DNA from: an uncultured Clostridia bacterium
GTDB lineage: Bacteria; Bacillota; Clostridia; Christensenellales; Borkfalkiaceae
Assembly: GCA_944368215.1 (NCBI GenBank)
Contig: CALVWX010000003.1
Coordinates: forward strand, 1-64,000
Direction: 5' to 3'
Length of the DNA stretch: 64,000 nucleotides
Position 1 is the stretch's first letter. Every line of letters starts with the position of its first letter. The position numbers and the translations under genes are program-made. The notes below the pieces were generated by a model. The model saw nothing but the letters and a program-made list of their open reading frames with translations, did no database searches and was not told the origin of the DNA. Positions 52,397 through 62,669 of the stretch are shown here, piece by piece.

Positions 52397-52419
52397 GCGT
52401 ATATTATAGATAGGGTTAT

Positions 52420-54126
52420 TTACAGATTATTTGCTTTGATAAATCTTTTAAGACACTCGCACTGGCGGCCCTGACTGTCGTAGCCGGTGTCGTTGCAGAT
52501 TTTGCACTTGTATTTGGGAGTGAAATCGTCCTTCGAAATGCCGAGCTCTTTCAGCCGTGCGTCGCCGCGTGCCTGAAGATCAGATATGCGTTCCGCAATT
52601 TGTTTTGCGCACTGTTCGTCGCTTACTTCGGCAAACGCCTGTTTTATGGAAAGGGAATTGAGCTGCTTGCGTATATCGGCATAAGCCGGGTCTTTCATGG
52701 CCTTTTCAAGCGCCTTGTCGGCGCGCGCTTTGGCCGCTGCGCGCAGATCGTAGTAATGCCTTTCAATAATCGCCTTCTTGCTTTCGCCTCCCGCAGAGGA
52801 AGTGGTGCGTTCGGGCAGGTTTTCGGGCGAGGTTATTCCTTCGGTTTTCCATGAAGACAGAACGGCATTCATATAGGCTACGGGGTTGCTCTTTCCCGCG
52901 GCGGCATCTGCGGCGGCAAAAATCATTTCGTCAGAAAAATTCCATTCGCGCCATTTTTTAAGGCATTGTCTGTCGTGCTCGATAATTTTTCTGGTCAGTC
53001 CGCAATGCTTTAAAATGTTTTTAATCAGCTTGTCTTCCGCGGCGACTTTTTCAAGTTTTTCCGTGACCGCGCTCTGCGTAATTACGCCTTCGTCATACAA
53101 GGACATTACATAATCGTTCATTTTTTCAAATGAATTTTTGCCTTGCAGAAAGCAATAATCGGCGATGAGCGCCAACGTGTCGTTATCGAATCCGCAGTCG
53201 CGCCATGCGCTTACGTAGGTATCCACGTAGGGGGAAGCGTCCTGTATGTATACGCCCAGCGATTTTGCTATCTCTGCCGCGCACGCATAGAGAGAATTCC
53301 TCGCCTTGCAGTAATCTTCTATTTCTTTGGGGTCGAACTTTCTGTTTTTATACAACTCTTCAAGCGCCTCGCCTATTTTCTGCATGTTTCTCGCCTTGAA
53401 ATAGCGTGCGGCGCATGTGATGGCTTCATCGGTAAAGCCGAGCTCTTTGGTCCATTTTTCATAAAGCGCGTTGTCGTCGGGGTCGGGGCGGCGGTTGATT
53501 GAAAGCGTCGAAAAAATCCTGACGAGCGCGGGGGTGGAAGAGGTGTATGACGACAGCTTTTCTTCAACTTTTGCCGCCGTGGTAATGCCTTCATCGGCAA
53601 AGCTTTTGGCTACTTTCTTTATGTATGCGAACCTGATATCGTCGCTCTTAAGATTTACGCAATAATTTATAATCATCAAAAGGGCGTTCTGGTCGAAGGA
53701 ATATTCGTCCATCAGGTAAAAATATTCCATGAATTCGTTTGTGGAAATCATCCTGCCTGTTATTATCGATTGGACTGCGGAGGCAAAAGAGGAATATTTT
53801 TCAGGTTTTAATTTTTTTGGCGAGCCGTAAACGTTTTCGGCGTCGAGCATTCTCACTTCGAACGGAGAACGCGATGTTATCGACGCGAGCTCGAATTCTT
53901 CCAGATATTCGAAGCAGTTTTTAACGTCGTCTTCGCTCATCTCCAGCTTGCGGGCGAAATCTTCTACCGTGTAATTTTTAATGCCGCTCTGAAACACGTA
54001 CAGTGCAAACAGATAAACCTTGACAGACTGCGCGTCGAGTACGGGCAGATATTTGGTTATAAATTTGTTTTCTATCTGCGTAATGCCTTTCGCAGTAAGC
54101 TCGTCAGCCGCCGAAATAAAAGCCAT
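52420..54126 (-). CDS. DnaD-domain protein fused to a DnaC/DnaI-type N-terminal region
   Basis: A 568-residue protein. The N-terminal ~110 residues are a DnaD/DnaB-type winged helix (TVEDFARKLEMSEDDVKNCFEYLEE). A series of DnaB_2-like helical repeats follows (WTKELGFTDEAITCAA, WREWNFSDEMIFAAADAA). The last ~110 residues match the start of a DnaC/DnaI helicase loader, with a helical stretch and a zinc-binding CKICNDTGYDSQGRQCECLKRF-type end. The AAA+ ATPase that normally follows is absent. It probably acts in helicase loading during replication initiation or restart. Confidence 0.78.
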   Translation of the reverse strand: MAFISAADELTAKGITQIENKFITKYLPVLDAQSVKVYLFALYVFQSGIKNYTVEDFARKLEMSEDDVKNCFEYLEEFELASITSRSPFEVRMLDAENVYGSPKKLKPEKYSSFASAVQSIITGRMISTNEFMEYFYLMDEYSFDQNALLMIINYCVNLKSDDIRFAYIKKVAKSFADEGITTAAKVEEKLSSYTSSTPALVRIFSTLSINRRPDPDDNALYEKWTKELGFTDEAITCAARYFKARNMQKIGEALEELYKNRKFDPKEIEDYCKARNSLYACAAEIAKSLGVYIQDASPYVDTYVSAWRDCGFDNDTLALIADYCFLQGKNSFEKMNDYVMSLYDEGVITQSAVTEKLEKVAAEDKLIKNILKHCGLTRKIIEHDRQCLKKWREWNFSDEMIFAAADAAAGKSNPVAYMNAVLSSWKTEGITSPENLPERTTSSAGGESKKAIIERHYYDLRAAAKARADKALEKAMKDPAYADIRKQLNSLSIKQAFAEVSDEQCAKQIAERISDLQARGDARLKELGISKDDFTPKYKCKICNDTGYDSQGRQCECLKRFIKANNL

Positions 54127-54151
54127 GTGGTAAAACTCCCCCGTTCAACGC

Positions 54152-54180
54152 TTGATTTATTGCACAAAAAGGGCTATAAT
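54152..54180 (+). promoter_or_regulatory. Promoter with adjacent palindrome upstream of the esterase-like gene
   Basis: TTGATT (54152-54157), a 17-base spacer, TATAAT (54175-54180). A palindrome TCCGGAATAATTCCGGA lies at about 54186-54202, just at the expected transcript start, where it could be an operator. Confidence 0.7.
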
Positions 54181-54314
54181 ATTATCCGGAATAATTCCGG
54201 ACCGCCGTGTGAATTTAATTATAACCCGACGGCAGGAAAATTGCAATTATATTCGCGAGCTTTAAGCGCGGAAATTCCTTGCGGCGAATGCCGCCGTGTA
54301 TTCAGGAGAGAATT

Positions 54315-55988
54315 TTGTCAACAATTTTAACGCCCAGTTCCCTTTGGAAAGATTTCGACGACAGCTTGCCGCTCATGGAAGTAACTACCGACGTGACCAC
54401 GCGCAACGGCGTAACATATGAAAGCGTAAAATTCCTCGGCCGCGAAACAGGCGCGGGCAGGGTAATTATTTACGGTAAGTTTGCCCGCTCGCAGGAGAAT
54501 CCTTCGTCCGACGGAATTCTCGTAATGCCGGACAGTTGCGATACGGTGGATGAAGAGTTGCTTACCATGTTTGTCAAGGGCGGTTATTCTGCGTTCATGG
54601 TTGATATCAGGGGAGAATGGGAGGATACCGAAAATTACACCGTGTATCCTTCCGACGTCGCTTACGCAAATTATGCACAGGCGGGCAGACACCTTGACTA
54701 TGTCGATGAAAGCGCTGATAAAACTTCCTGGTACGAGTGGGTTGCGGTCGGGCTGTACGCCCGTAAATTTTTGGAACAGCGCCTTAATTGTCAGAAGATA
54801 GGCCTCGTCGGCATACGCGACGGCGGCGAAGTCGTGTGGAAGCTGGCATATGCGGGCAATTTTGCCTGCGCCGTCCCCGTGTGCGCCGTCGGTTGGCGCG
54901 CTTACCGCGGCTATAATAAATTCGGCGAAGCCGAACCTGCATTCGATGAGGAAAGGCATCGCTTTATTGCCGCGATCGATTCGCAGTCATACGCCCCTTA
55001 CGTAAAATGTCCTGTCCTTATGCTCTGCTCGACTAACGATCCCCAGTTTGATTACGACAGGGCCTACGATACTTTTTCGCGCATCAATCCGCAATTTATC
55101 GACGACAGCGTCATTTCATATTCAGTAAAAAGTAACGCCTGTATCGGCATGAAGAGCGTAAAAGATATGTTTATGTTCTTCGATAAATACGTCAAAGACC
55201 GTCAGGTGTTCATCTCCAAGCCGGCAGAAATTTCAGTCGGCGTCGACGAAAACTCAAACCTCGTCGGGCGCGTGCTGATAGACGGAGCGGGCGAAGTGGA
55301 ACAGATAGGCATGTTCATGGCCGAAGACTGCGTCAGTCCGACCATACGCGACTGGATGCGCGCACGTCCCGCGGAAGGAGGAGAAGCGAACCGCATTTTT
55401 TACTTTGATGTATACGAGAAAACGAGCATTTTATTTGCCATATGCTACGTAACATACACAAACGGATTTACCGTATGGTCCAAAATTACCGTAAAAAAAC
55501 TCAGCGGTGCATTCAGGAACAGCCGTCCTAAAAGCAGAGTCATGTACTCCGTCCGCAACGGCAACGATTGTTTTTCGCTTGCCGACAGCGCAAGCCATTC
55601 CATAGCGAAAACCTTTTTTGTAAACGAGGATTGCTTTCCTAGGATAGTTGACTGCGGCGAGGGCCTTCAGGGTTTGTATTCGCCCTGCGGGTTATCGACA
55701 TACAGATTCAATAGTCCAAGTTTTGCGCCTTGCGCAGACAGCATGCTCAAGCTTGACGTCTATTCAGCCGATGACTGTATTCTTGATTTGATAATGATGA
55801 GCGTTGCCGACGGAACGGAATACTCATTCAGGGTCGGTCTCGTCGGGGGAGTGTGGCAGAACATTGTGCTCGAAAGCAAACTTTTCAAGAGCGCGGATGG
55901 AAAGTCTTTATCCGATTTTACTGCAGGACTTATGTTTACGCTCAGGTGCCCTTCTCAATACGCCGTCAATAACGTAATGTGGCTTTAA
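54315..55988 (+). CDS. Alpha/beta-hydrolase-fold protein, probably inactive (acetyl-esterase-like)
   Basis: A 557-residue protein. Residues ~20-310 follow the acetylxylan esterase / CocE-type alpha/beta hydrolase layout (GGYSAFMVDIRGEWEDT, an elbow strand GLVGIRDGGEV, CPVLMLCSTNDPQFDYD). The nucleophile elbow reads G-I-R-D-G-G where G-x-S-x-G is expected, and no clear catalytic His is seen near the end of the domain, so it looks like a pseudo-enzyme. The C-terminal ~250 residues are beta-rich. The TTG at 54315 is chosen because AGGAG lies 6 bases upstream. Confidence 0.65.
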   Translation: MSTILTPSSLWKDFDDSLPLMEVTTDVTTRNGVTYESVKFLGRETGAGRVIIYGKFARSQENPSSDGILVMPDSCDTVDEELLTMFVKGGYSAFMVDIRGEWEDTENYTVYPSDVAYANYAQAGRHLDYVDESADKTSWYEWVAVGLYARKFLEQRLNCQKIGLVGIRDGGEVVWKLAYAGNFACAVPVCAVGWRAYRGYNKFGEAEPAFDEERHRFIAAIDSQSYAPYVKCPVLMLCSTNDPQFDYDRAYDTFSRINPQFIDDSVISYSVKSNACIGMKSVKDMFMFFDKYVKDRQVFISKPAEISVGVDENSNLVGRVLIDGAGEVEQIGMFMAEDCVSPTIRDWMRARPAEGGEANRIFYFDVYEKTSILFAICYVTYTNGFTVWSKITVKKLSGAFRNSRPKSRVMYSVRNGNDCFSLADSASHSIAKTFFVNEDCFPRIVDCGEGLQGLYSPCGLSTYRFNSPSFAPCADSMLKLDVYSADDCILDLIMMSVADGTEYSFRVGLVGGVWQNIVLESKLFKSADGKSLSDFTAGLMFTLRCPSQYAVNNVMWL

Positions 55989-55990
55989 GG

Positions 55991-56656
55991 ATGAACCAGT
56001 TTCCTATTTCGATAGGCGGGCGCGGCGGCAACCGCTTTGCAACTGCCGCCTTAAACTGTTTAATAATAATTCTTGTGCTCGTTCTCGTGCTCGAGCTGAC
56101 ATTTTTTTCAAGATTCAGGCGTTTTTATGTCGTAGGAGATTCAATGTATCCCACGCTTACCGGAGCGGATTATTACTACAATTCCCGCGGCGAACGCGTT
56201 ATCGAAAGCGGCGGGGACTACGTTTATGCCGACACATACTCATCGCCGCAGCGCGGCGATATCGTCGTGATTACTACGGATAACGGAATGGGCGGCCGCA
56301 CTACAATTATAAAGCGGGCGATTGCCTTCGGCGGGGAGAGCGTCGAACTTGTTGAAGGCGTGCTTTGTATAGACGGTGAAGAGATAACGGAAGATTATGT
56401 CTCCGCCGAAAATAATGACCCCGACAACATTTACAATACTTTCGGCCCGGCAACCGTGCCGGAAGGCTGTGTGTTTGTGCTCGGCGACAATCGCAACGTC
56501 AGCATAGACAGCCGCGACCATTACGGCATGATTGAGCTTTCGGACGTGGTCGGCGTCGTCAGCGGGTGGTCGCTCGATTTAAGGGGATTGATTACCCCCG
56601 TCAGCACTTTTTTTGATTTTACCCTGCCCGGAGTATTTTCGGGTTGCGGAAGTTAA
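55991..56656 (+). CDS. lepB: Signal peptidase I
   Basis: A 221-residue membrane protease removing signal peptides. There is one N-terminal membrane helix (about 18-40), the catalytic Ser in VVGDSMYPTL (about 52), the catalytic Lys in TTIIKRAIAFGGE (about 107-112), and VLGDNRNVSIDSRDHYG near 165-180. The ATG at 55991 is preferred over an in-frame GTG at 55979 inside the previous gene; AAGG lies close upstream. Confidence 0.92.
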   Translation: MNQFPISIGGRGGNRFATAALNCLIIILVLVLVLELTFFSRFRRFYVVGDSMYPTLTGADYYYNSRGERVIESGGDYVYADTYSSPQRGDIVVITTDNGMGGRTTIIKRAIAFGGESVELVEGVLCIDGEEITEDYVSAENNDPDNIYNTFGPATVPEGCVFVLGDNRNVSIDSRDHYGMIELSDVVGVVSGWSLDLRGLITPVSTFFDFTLPGVFSGCGS

Positions 56657-56680
56657 TAATAATTTACAGGAGAAAATATT

Positions 56681-56950
56681 ATGCGTGCGGTAGTTACCGT
56701 CGTAGGTAAGGACAAAACAGGTATCATCTCAAAAGTTTCAACATTTCTCGCCGAAAGAAACGTTAACATACTCGATATCAGCCAGACAATTATGGATGAA
56801 TATTTCGCCATGATAATGATGGTTGATTTAAGCCGCGCAAGCGTTGAGCTCGCTCCTCTGGCCGAAGAGTGCCGCGCCATGGGTGAAAAAATCGGCATGT
56901 CGATACACATTCAGCACGAAGATATCTTCAATGCCATGCACAGCGTTTAA
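56681..56950 (+). CDS. ACT domain protein (UPF0237 family)
   Basis: An 89-residue single ACT domain (RAVVTVVGKDKTGIISKVS, then VNILDISQTIMDEYFAMIMMVDL). It is commonly encoded next to the PFL/UPF0210 gene, as here (10 bp apart). Thought to bind an amino acid or similar ligand; exact role unknown. CAGGAG precedes the ATG. Confidence 0.9.
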   Translation: MRAVVTVVGKDKTGIISKVSTFLAERNVNILDISQTIMDEYFAMIMMVDLSRASVELAPLAEECRAMGEKIGMSIHIQHEDIFNAMHSV

Positions 56951-56960
56951 GGGGTGAAAG

Positions 56961-58316
56961 ATGTTCAATTATAAAGACGTTCTCGAAACCATAGAGATGG
57001 TGGAGAGGGAGCACCTCGATATCCGCACGGTTACGATGGGCATATCCCTTTTGCCTTGCATACGCGCAACGGCGGAGGAAACTGCGCGCTGTGTGTACGA
57101 TACAGTCTGCAAAAAAGCCAAAGACATAGTAAAAGTTACGGGCGAGCTTTCGGCTGAATACGGCATTCCCATTGTAAATAAGCGCGTCTCCGTTACGCCC
57201 GTAAGTCTTATCTGCGCGCCCTTTGCGGACAAGGCGCACCTAATCGGTAAAGCGCTCGACGACGCGGCAAAGGAACTCGGAATAGATTTCCTCGGCGGTT
57301 ATTCGGCCCTCGTTCACAAGGGTATGGCCGATTACGAGCGTCGTTTTATACAAAGCATACCTCAGGTATTGGCGCAGACCGAAAGGCTGTGTTCGTCCGT
57401 CAACGTCGGCTCTTCAAAGTCGGGCATCAACATGGATGCTGTCAAGCTCATGGGCGAAATCGTCAAACAGACTGCCGGCCTCACGGCCGACAGGGACGGT
57501 TTCGGCTGTGCAAAGCTCGTCGTATTCTGTAACGCGGTTGAGGACAACCCCTTTATGGCGGGAGCGTTCCACGGCGTAGGCGAAAGCGGCACGGTTATAA
57601 ATGTCGGCGTATCCGGCCCCGGCGTCGTTCAGCACGCCATAGAGGCCATTCCGGACGCAGATTTATCCGACCTTGCCGAAATGATCAAGCGCACGGCGTT
57701 CAAGATTACGAGGGCGGGTCAGCTCATCGCAAAAGAGGCGGCCAAGCGCCTCGGCGCGGAGTTCGGCATAGTCGATCTTTCGCTCGCACCCACGCCTGCG
57801 CGCGGCGATTCTGTTGCTCAGATTCTCGAGGAAATGGGGCTCGAATGCGTAGGGACGCACGGCACCACGGCCTGCCTTGCTATGCTTAATGACGCAGTCA
57901 AAAAGGGCGGCGTAATGGCAAGTTCGCGCGTCGGCGGACTTTCAGGCGCGTTTATTCCTGTATCTGAAGATATAGGCATGATCGAAGCTGCCGAAAAAGG
58001 CGTGCTTTGCCTCGACAAGCTTGAAGCAATGACGGCCGTCTGTTCGGTAGGTCTCGACATGATAGCCGTACCCGGCGATACCACTGCCGACACGATAAGT
58101 GCAATCATTGCTGACGAAGCGGCAATAGGCATGATAAATAACAAAACTACCGCCGTAAGGGTAATCCCCGCTCCGGGAAAGGGCGTCGGAGATCAGGTAA
58201 ATTTCGGCGGACTTTTGGGCAGGGCGCCCGTCATTCCCGTGCACAACCAGTCGGCGAATAAATTCATACGCAGGGGCGGGCTAATTCCCGCACCTATACA
58301 TTCAAATAAAAACTAA
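56961..58316 (+). CDS. PFL family protein (UPF0210 / DUF711)
   Basis: A 451-residue protein with [38 protein letters not shown] and a C-terminal [15 protein letters not shown], all typical of UPF0210. The fold is related to pyruvate formate-lyase, but the family has no established reaction. It forms a conserved pair with the upstream ACT protein. A hairpin at about 58324-58349 followed by seven T closes the unit. Confidence 0.92.
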   Translation: MFNYKDVLETIEMVEREHLDIRTVTMGISLLPCIRATAEETARCVYDTVCKKAKDIVKVTGELSAEYGIPIVNKRVSVTPVSLICAPFADKAHLIGKALDDAAKELGIDFLGGYSALVHKGMADYERRFIQSIPQVLAQTERLCSSVNVGSSKSGINMDAVKLMGEIVKQTAGLTADRDGFGCAKLVVFCNAVEDNPFMAGAFHGVGESGTVINVGVSGPGVVQHAIEAIPDADLSDLAEMIKRTAFKITRAGQLIAKEAAKRLGAEFGIVDLSLAPTPARGDSVAQILEEMGLECVGTHGTTACLAMLNDAVKKGGVMASSRVGGLSGAFIPVSEDIGMIEAAEKGVLCLDKLEAMTAVCSVGLDMIAVPGDTTADTISAIIADEAAIGMINNKTTAVRVIPAPGKGVGDQVNFGGLLGRAPVIPVHNQSANKFIRRGGLIPAPIHSNKN

Positions 58317-58323
58317 GCATATT

Positions 58324-58356
58324 CCGCGCAAAATACAGCGTATTTGCGGTTTTTTT
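58324..58356 (+). terminator. Intrinsic terminator after the UPF0210 gene
   Basis: CCGCGCAAAATAC pairs with GTATTTGCGG (with a bulge), followed by TTTTTTT. Confidence 0.7.
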
Positions 58357-58400
58357 GCGCACAGTTCAAATAATATCGAGCAGGAGGCAAATGCACAACG

Positions 58401-60176
58401 ATGCAGAGAAGTGAGGTAAAGGAGCAATACAAATGGGCGATAGAGGATATTTATCCCACCGATGAAGCGTGGGAAGCCGATTACGACCGCGCAATGTCAA
58501 TGATAAATTTTTCGCGCTATTCTGGCAAGCTGGGAGAAAAATCACAGCTTTTGGCCTTTCTCAAGGAGAACGACGAGTTCATGAAGCTTGCCGAAGCTCT
58601 GGCGGTATACGCATACATGAAGCACGACGAAGATGCGCGGATTGCAAAGTATACGTCGTACAACAGCAAGATGGGCATGCTCTTTTCCAAATATTCGGGT
58701 GACGTTGCGTTCTATGAGCCCGAGATGGCCAGACAGAGCGAAGCTTACCTCAATTCACTGGTTGCGGACGAACAATTCAGTGATTACGACTATCAGCTGA
58801 AACAGCTTATAAAGCGCAAACCGCATGTTCTTTCAGAAGCGGAGGAGAAGCTTATAGCGCTCGCGGGAGAAAGTTTTTCCACATTCAAGGAAACCTTCGG
58901 AATGATTGATAATGCCGATCTGCCCCTTCCCGAAATAGAGCTTGACGGCAAAAAAGTTAAACTTTCACACGGCCTCTACGGCCTCGTGATGCATTCTTCC
59001 GACAGGCAAAAAAGAAAGGAAGTCTACGATAAATATTACGGCGCATACCAAAGCCTTATCAACACAATTACTTCAACCTATTACGGCAACGTAAAAAAGG
59101 ATGTTTTTTACAGCAAGGCGTATAAATTCAATTCCTGCCTCGAGCGCGCCCTCTTCGAAGAGGATGTCGACAGGGTTGTATACGATAATCTTCTCGCCTC
59201 CGTTGAAAAGAGCTTCCCCGCGATGCACCGCTATATCGCCGACAGAAAAAAGATTTTAGGCTATGATAAGCTTTATTTCAGCGACGTATATGCTCCCCTC
59301 GTTTCGGATGTCGATTTCAAGCTGTCCTACGACGAGGCTTACGAATATGTGATAAAGGGGCTTGCGCCCCTCGGCAAGGAGTATCAGGCTCTGCTTAAAA
59401 AGGGTCACGACGAGCGCTGGATAGACGTGGAGGAGACGGAAGGCAAGCGCAGCGGCGCATACTCAACGGGTGTTACGGGAATACATCCGTTTGTGCTTTT
59501 AAATTACCAGCCCACGCTCAACGATGTGTTTACCATAGCCCACGAAATGGGCCATTCGCTCCACACATATTTCTCTACGGCAAATCAGCCCTTCGCCAAA
59601 GCCGATTACCGCATTTTTGTGGCGGAAGTGGCCAGCACCGTAAACGAAGTGTTGCTTTTAAAGTACATGCTGAACGACGCCAAGGACGAAAATTTAAAGA
59701 AATATCTTTTAAATTATTATCTCGATACCATCCGTGCGACGCTCCACAGGCAGACAATGTTTGCCGAATTTGAATTCAAGGCTCACGATATGGTAGAAAA
59801 CGGCGAGCCTTTGACGAAAGAAAATCTCTGCTCGCTCTATGCTGACCTCGGCAAAAAGTATTACGGCGATGCAATAGAGCACGATTATAATATCTCCTGC
59901 GAATGGTGCAGAATTCCCCATTTCTATAATGCGTTCTATGTCTACAAATATGCAACAGGCATAATCACGGCGATGAACATTGCACATAGAATTTTAACCG
60001 AAGGGGAGAGCGCCGTAAAAGATTACTTCAAATTCCTTTCGGGCGGTTCGTCTACCGACCCCGTGTCACTTTTAAAGCTTGCGGGCGTAGACCTCACAAC
60101 GCTTAAACCATTTGAGTTTGCCATGTCTGAATTTGACAATACGCTCCGTCAGTTTGAAACATTAATGGGTTTATAA
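58401..60176 (+). CDS. pepF: Oligoendopeptidase F
   Basis: A 591-residue M3 metallopeptidase degrading short peptides in the cytoplasm. The zinc motif HEMGHSLHTYF lies near residue 386 with the third ligand Glu in FVAEVASTVNE. AGGAGG at 58381-58386 is 14 bases from this ATG but only 4 from an ATG at 58391 that opens a 7-codon frame (MHNDAEK) ending within pepF, so a tiny overlapping leader frame may precede it. Length and start agree with the family (MQRSEVKEQYKWAIEDIY). Confidence 0.93.
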   Translation: MQRSEVKEQYKWAIEDIYPTDEAWEADYDRAMSMINFSRYSGKLGEKSQLLAFLKENDEFMKLAEALAVYAYMKHDEDARIAKYTSYNSKMGMLFSKYSGDVAFYEPEMARQSEAYLNSLVADEQFSDYDYQLKQLIKRKPHVLSEAEEKLIALAGESFSTFKETFGMIDNADLPLPEIELDGKKVKLSHGLYGLVMHSSDRQKRKEVYDKYYGAYQSLINTITSTYYGNVKKDVFYSKAYKFNSCLERALFEEDVDRVVYDNLLASVEKSFPAMHRYIADRKKILGYDKLYFSDVYAPLVSDVDFKLSYDEAYEYVIKGLAPLGKEYQALLKKGHDERWIDVEETEGKRSGAYSTGVTGIHPFVLLNYQPTLNDVFTIAHEMGHSLHTYFSTANQPFAKADYRIFVAEVASTVNEVLLLKYMLNDAKDENLKKYLLNYYLDTIRATLHRQTMFAEFEFKAHDMVENGEPLTKENLCSLYADLGKKYYGDAIEHDYNISCEWCRIPHFYNAFYVYKYATGIITAMNIAHRILTEGESAVKDYFKFLSGGSSTDPVSLLKLAGVDLTTLKPFEFAMSEFDNTLRQFETLMGL

Positions 60177-60182
60177 AGTACT

Positions 60183-61634
60183 ATGCCAGACAAAACTAAT
60201 GTTATGCCCAATCATTTAGACGCCGAACAGGCACTTTTGGGCTGCATGCTTATCGATAACGAAATTCTCCCGGACGTCCTTGAAAAGCTGAACGAAGACG
60301 ATTTTTATCAGGAATCGCACCAGTACATTCTGTCTGCGATGAAGATAAATTACAACAGCCACAGGCCTGTCGATCTGGTCACTCTCATCGATAAGCTCGA
60401 AACGGAGGGCAATCTCGAAAAAGCGGGCGGGGTGTCGTACCTGACCGAGCTTACGCAGATTACGCCTTCTTCGGCAAATTACAACAGCTATTTCGATATT
60501 GTCCGCCGCGATTCTGTAAACCGCAGGTTAATCCGCGCTTCGCGCGATATCATCAAATATGCGCAGACGAGCGACGACAGTCTCCAGAGCGTCCAGTACG
60601 CCGAAAGCCTCGTCTATGATATTTCGAGAACCAATGATTCGTCAACCGTAAAGGATATCCGCGAAAGCGACGCCATCGATCAGGTAATCAATAAATTTCA
60701 GCTGCTCGCAGAGGATAAGGACGCCTACCGCGGTGTAATGACGGGATTCACGCGGCTCGACAAATTAACAAACGGCCTGCAGAAAACCGACCTTATAGTC
60801 ATTGCCGCCCGTCCCGGCATGGGTAAAACTTCCATTGCGATGAATATAATCGAAAACGCCGCGCTCAATAACGACAAAGTGTGCGCCGTTTTCTCGCTTG
60901 AAATGCCCGAAACGCAGATAATCCAAAGGCTGATGTGCAGCTATGCGGGCGTTTCTATGTCCAAAGCGCTGTCGGGCGAACTTTCCCCCAACGAGTGGAA
61001 GAAGATTGCCAAAGCCAGCGAAAAAATGCGCAAGTGCCGTATAAATATTGACGATTCTTCGCGCGTAACTCCGGCGGAAATACTCTCAAAATGCCGCAGG
61101 ATAAAGGCTAAAAACAACGGTCAGCTCGACCTTGTGATGATTGACTACATACAGCTTATGTCGAGCGGCAAGAAGGGTGCGGAGGTAAACCGTACTCAGG
61201 AAGTTGCCGAAATTACACGCGAGTTAAAAATTATGGCAAAGGAACTCAATGTTCCCGTCATTGCGCTTTCACAGCTCCGCCGTATGCAGACAAAGGAACC
61301 TCAGCTTTCCGACCTCCGCGAATCGGGCGCGATAGAGCAGGACGCCGACATAGTAATGTTCATCAACCGTCCCGACGTAACCGCTACCGACGAGGAGATT
61401 AAAAAGAACAATATCGTCAAGGGCATGGCGGACCTCATTATCGCCAAGCACCGCAACGGCGGCCTCGACAGAATAAAGCTCCGCTTCAAGGGCGAACTTA
61501 CAAAGTTCGTCAATCCCGAACCCGACGATGAAATTCAGGAGCCTATCTACGACAATCCCGAAAGCGGAGAGCAGGCGCCTTATCCCGCCGATTTTCAGGA
61601 CGGCGGCGAACTTCCGGACGACCCTCCGTTCTGA
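60183..61634 (+). CDS. dnaB: Replicative DNA helicase
   Basis: A 483-residue hexameric helicase. The N-terminal domain has MPNHLDAEQALLGCML, the RecA-like core has Walker A AARPGMGKTS near residue 206, VCAVFSLEMP, DLVMIDYIQLM (Walker B) near 320, and LSQLRR. The acidic Pro-rich end is usual. It starts 6 bp after pepF with no evident ribosome site. Confidence 0.96.
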   Translation: MPDKTNVMPNHLDAEQALLGCMLIDNEILPDVLEKLNEDDFYQESHQYILSAMKINYNSHRPVDLVTLIDKLETEGNLEKAGGVSYLTELTQITPSSANYNSYFDIVRRDSVNRRLIRASRDIIKYAQTSDDSLQSVQYAESLVYDISRTNDSSTVKDIRESDAIDQVINKFQLLAEDKDAYRGVMTGFTRLDKLTNGLQKTDLIVIAARPGMGKTSIAMNIIENAALNNDKVCAVFSLEMPETQIIQRLMCSYAGVSMSKALSGELSPNEWKKIAKASEKMRKCRINIDDSSRVTPAEILSKCRRIKAKNNGQLDLVMIDYIQLMSSGKKGAEVNRTQEVAEITRELKIMAKELNVPVIALSQLRRMQTKEPQLSDLRESGAIEQDADIVMFINRPDVTATDEEIKKNNIVKGMADLIIAKHRNGGLDRIKLRFKGELTKFVNPEPDDEIQEPIYDNPESGEQAPYPADFQDGGELPDDPPF

Positions 61635-61678
61635 TTTACATAATCAAGTGTGTGCAAGTGCGCACATAACATAAATAA

Positions 61679-62668
61679 ATGGAAACGCAAATTCTTCCTA
61701 TAAATTCAGGCTCGCTCGAGCTTGCAAAAAACATAATAACGGGCGGAGATCTCGTCGCCTTTCCCACCGAAACGGTTTACGGACTCGGCGCGAATGCCCT
61801 CAACGACGACGCGGTAAAATTAATTTACGCCACAAAGGGTCGCCCGTCGGACAACCCCCTGATAGTGCATGTCCACAAGGATTTTGATATTTCAGAGCTT
61901 GTCACCGATATTCCGGATTATGCAAAATTGCTTGCAAAGGCCTTTCTGCCCGGCCCGCTCACCATGGTATACAAAAGCAGAGGGATAGTATGTCCCACCG
62001 TTTCGTGCGGGCTTGATACCCTCGCGGTGCGCGTGCCTTCGCACGAAGGAGCGCAGGCATTTTTAAATTATGTCGGACTTCCGATAGCCGCGCCGAGCGC
62101 CAATATCTCCAAGCACGTCAGCCCCGTCACGGCCCGTCACGTGTTCGATGATTTCAACGGTAAAATCCGCCTCATTCTGGACGGCGGAAAGTGCACGGGA
62201 GGCATTGAAAGTACCGTTCTCGATTGTACAGGCGCGGTTCCATGCGTTCTGCGCAGCGGCCTTGTTACGCGCGATATGGTTGCGCAGGTTGCTGGCGAGT
62301 GCGACGAGTATCATATGGTCGAAGGCGAAAGAGTGCGTTCTCCCGGAATGAAGTACAAGCATTATTCGCCGCGCTGCAGAACGGCTCTATTTGATTATGC
62401 CCACCGCTTTGATGCTCTGCGCGAATACAGGGAGAGCCTTGCGCGCGGAGAAAAGCCGTATATCATGTGTGATGAACAGGTGGCTGCCGACATGGAGGAT
62501 GCAAAAATCCTCAACCTCGGCCGCGGCGAAAACGAAGTTGCCGCAAACCTTTACGATAAACTGCGCGAAGGCGAGCGCGTGGCCGATATAATAATTGCCG
62601 TAGCGCCGCTTAAGCAGGACGGCGTTATGGTCGGCGTAATGAACAGACTAACAAAGGCATGTGGCTGA
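61679..62668 (+). CDS. ywlC: L-threonylcarbamoyladenylate synthase (Sua5/YwlC)
   Basis: A 329-residue enzyme making threonylcarbamoyl-AMP for the t6A37 tRNA modification. The YrdC domain covers ~1-200 (VAFPTETVYGLGANAL, KGRPSDNPLIVH, APSANISKHVSPT-like). The C-terminal Sua5 domain follows the SPGMKYKHYSP linker. In Bacillota it sits next to the YwlE phosphatase and RpiB genes, as it does here. It overlaps the next reading frame. Confidence 0.94.
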   Translation: METQILPINSGSLELAKNIITGGDLVAFPTETVYGLGANALNDDAVKLIYATKGRPSDNPLIVHVHKDFDISELVTDIPDYAKLLAKAFLPGPLTMVYKSRGIVCPTVSCGLDTLAVRVPSHEGAQAFLNYVGLPIAAPSANISKHVSPVTARHVFDDFNGKIRLILDGGKCTGGIESTVLDCTGAVPCVLRSGLVTRDMVAQVAGECDEYHMVEGERVRSPGMKYKHYSPRCRTALFDYAHRFDALREYRESLARGEKPYIMCDEQVAADMEDAKILNLGRGENEVAANLYDKLREGERVADIIIAVAPLKQDGVMVGVMNRLTKACG

Positions 62669-62669
62669 A

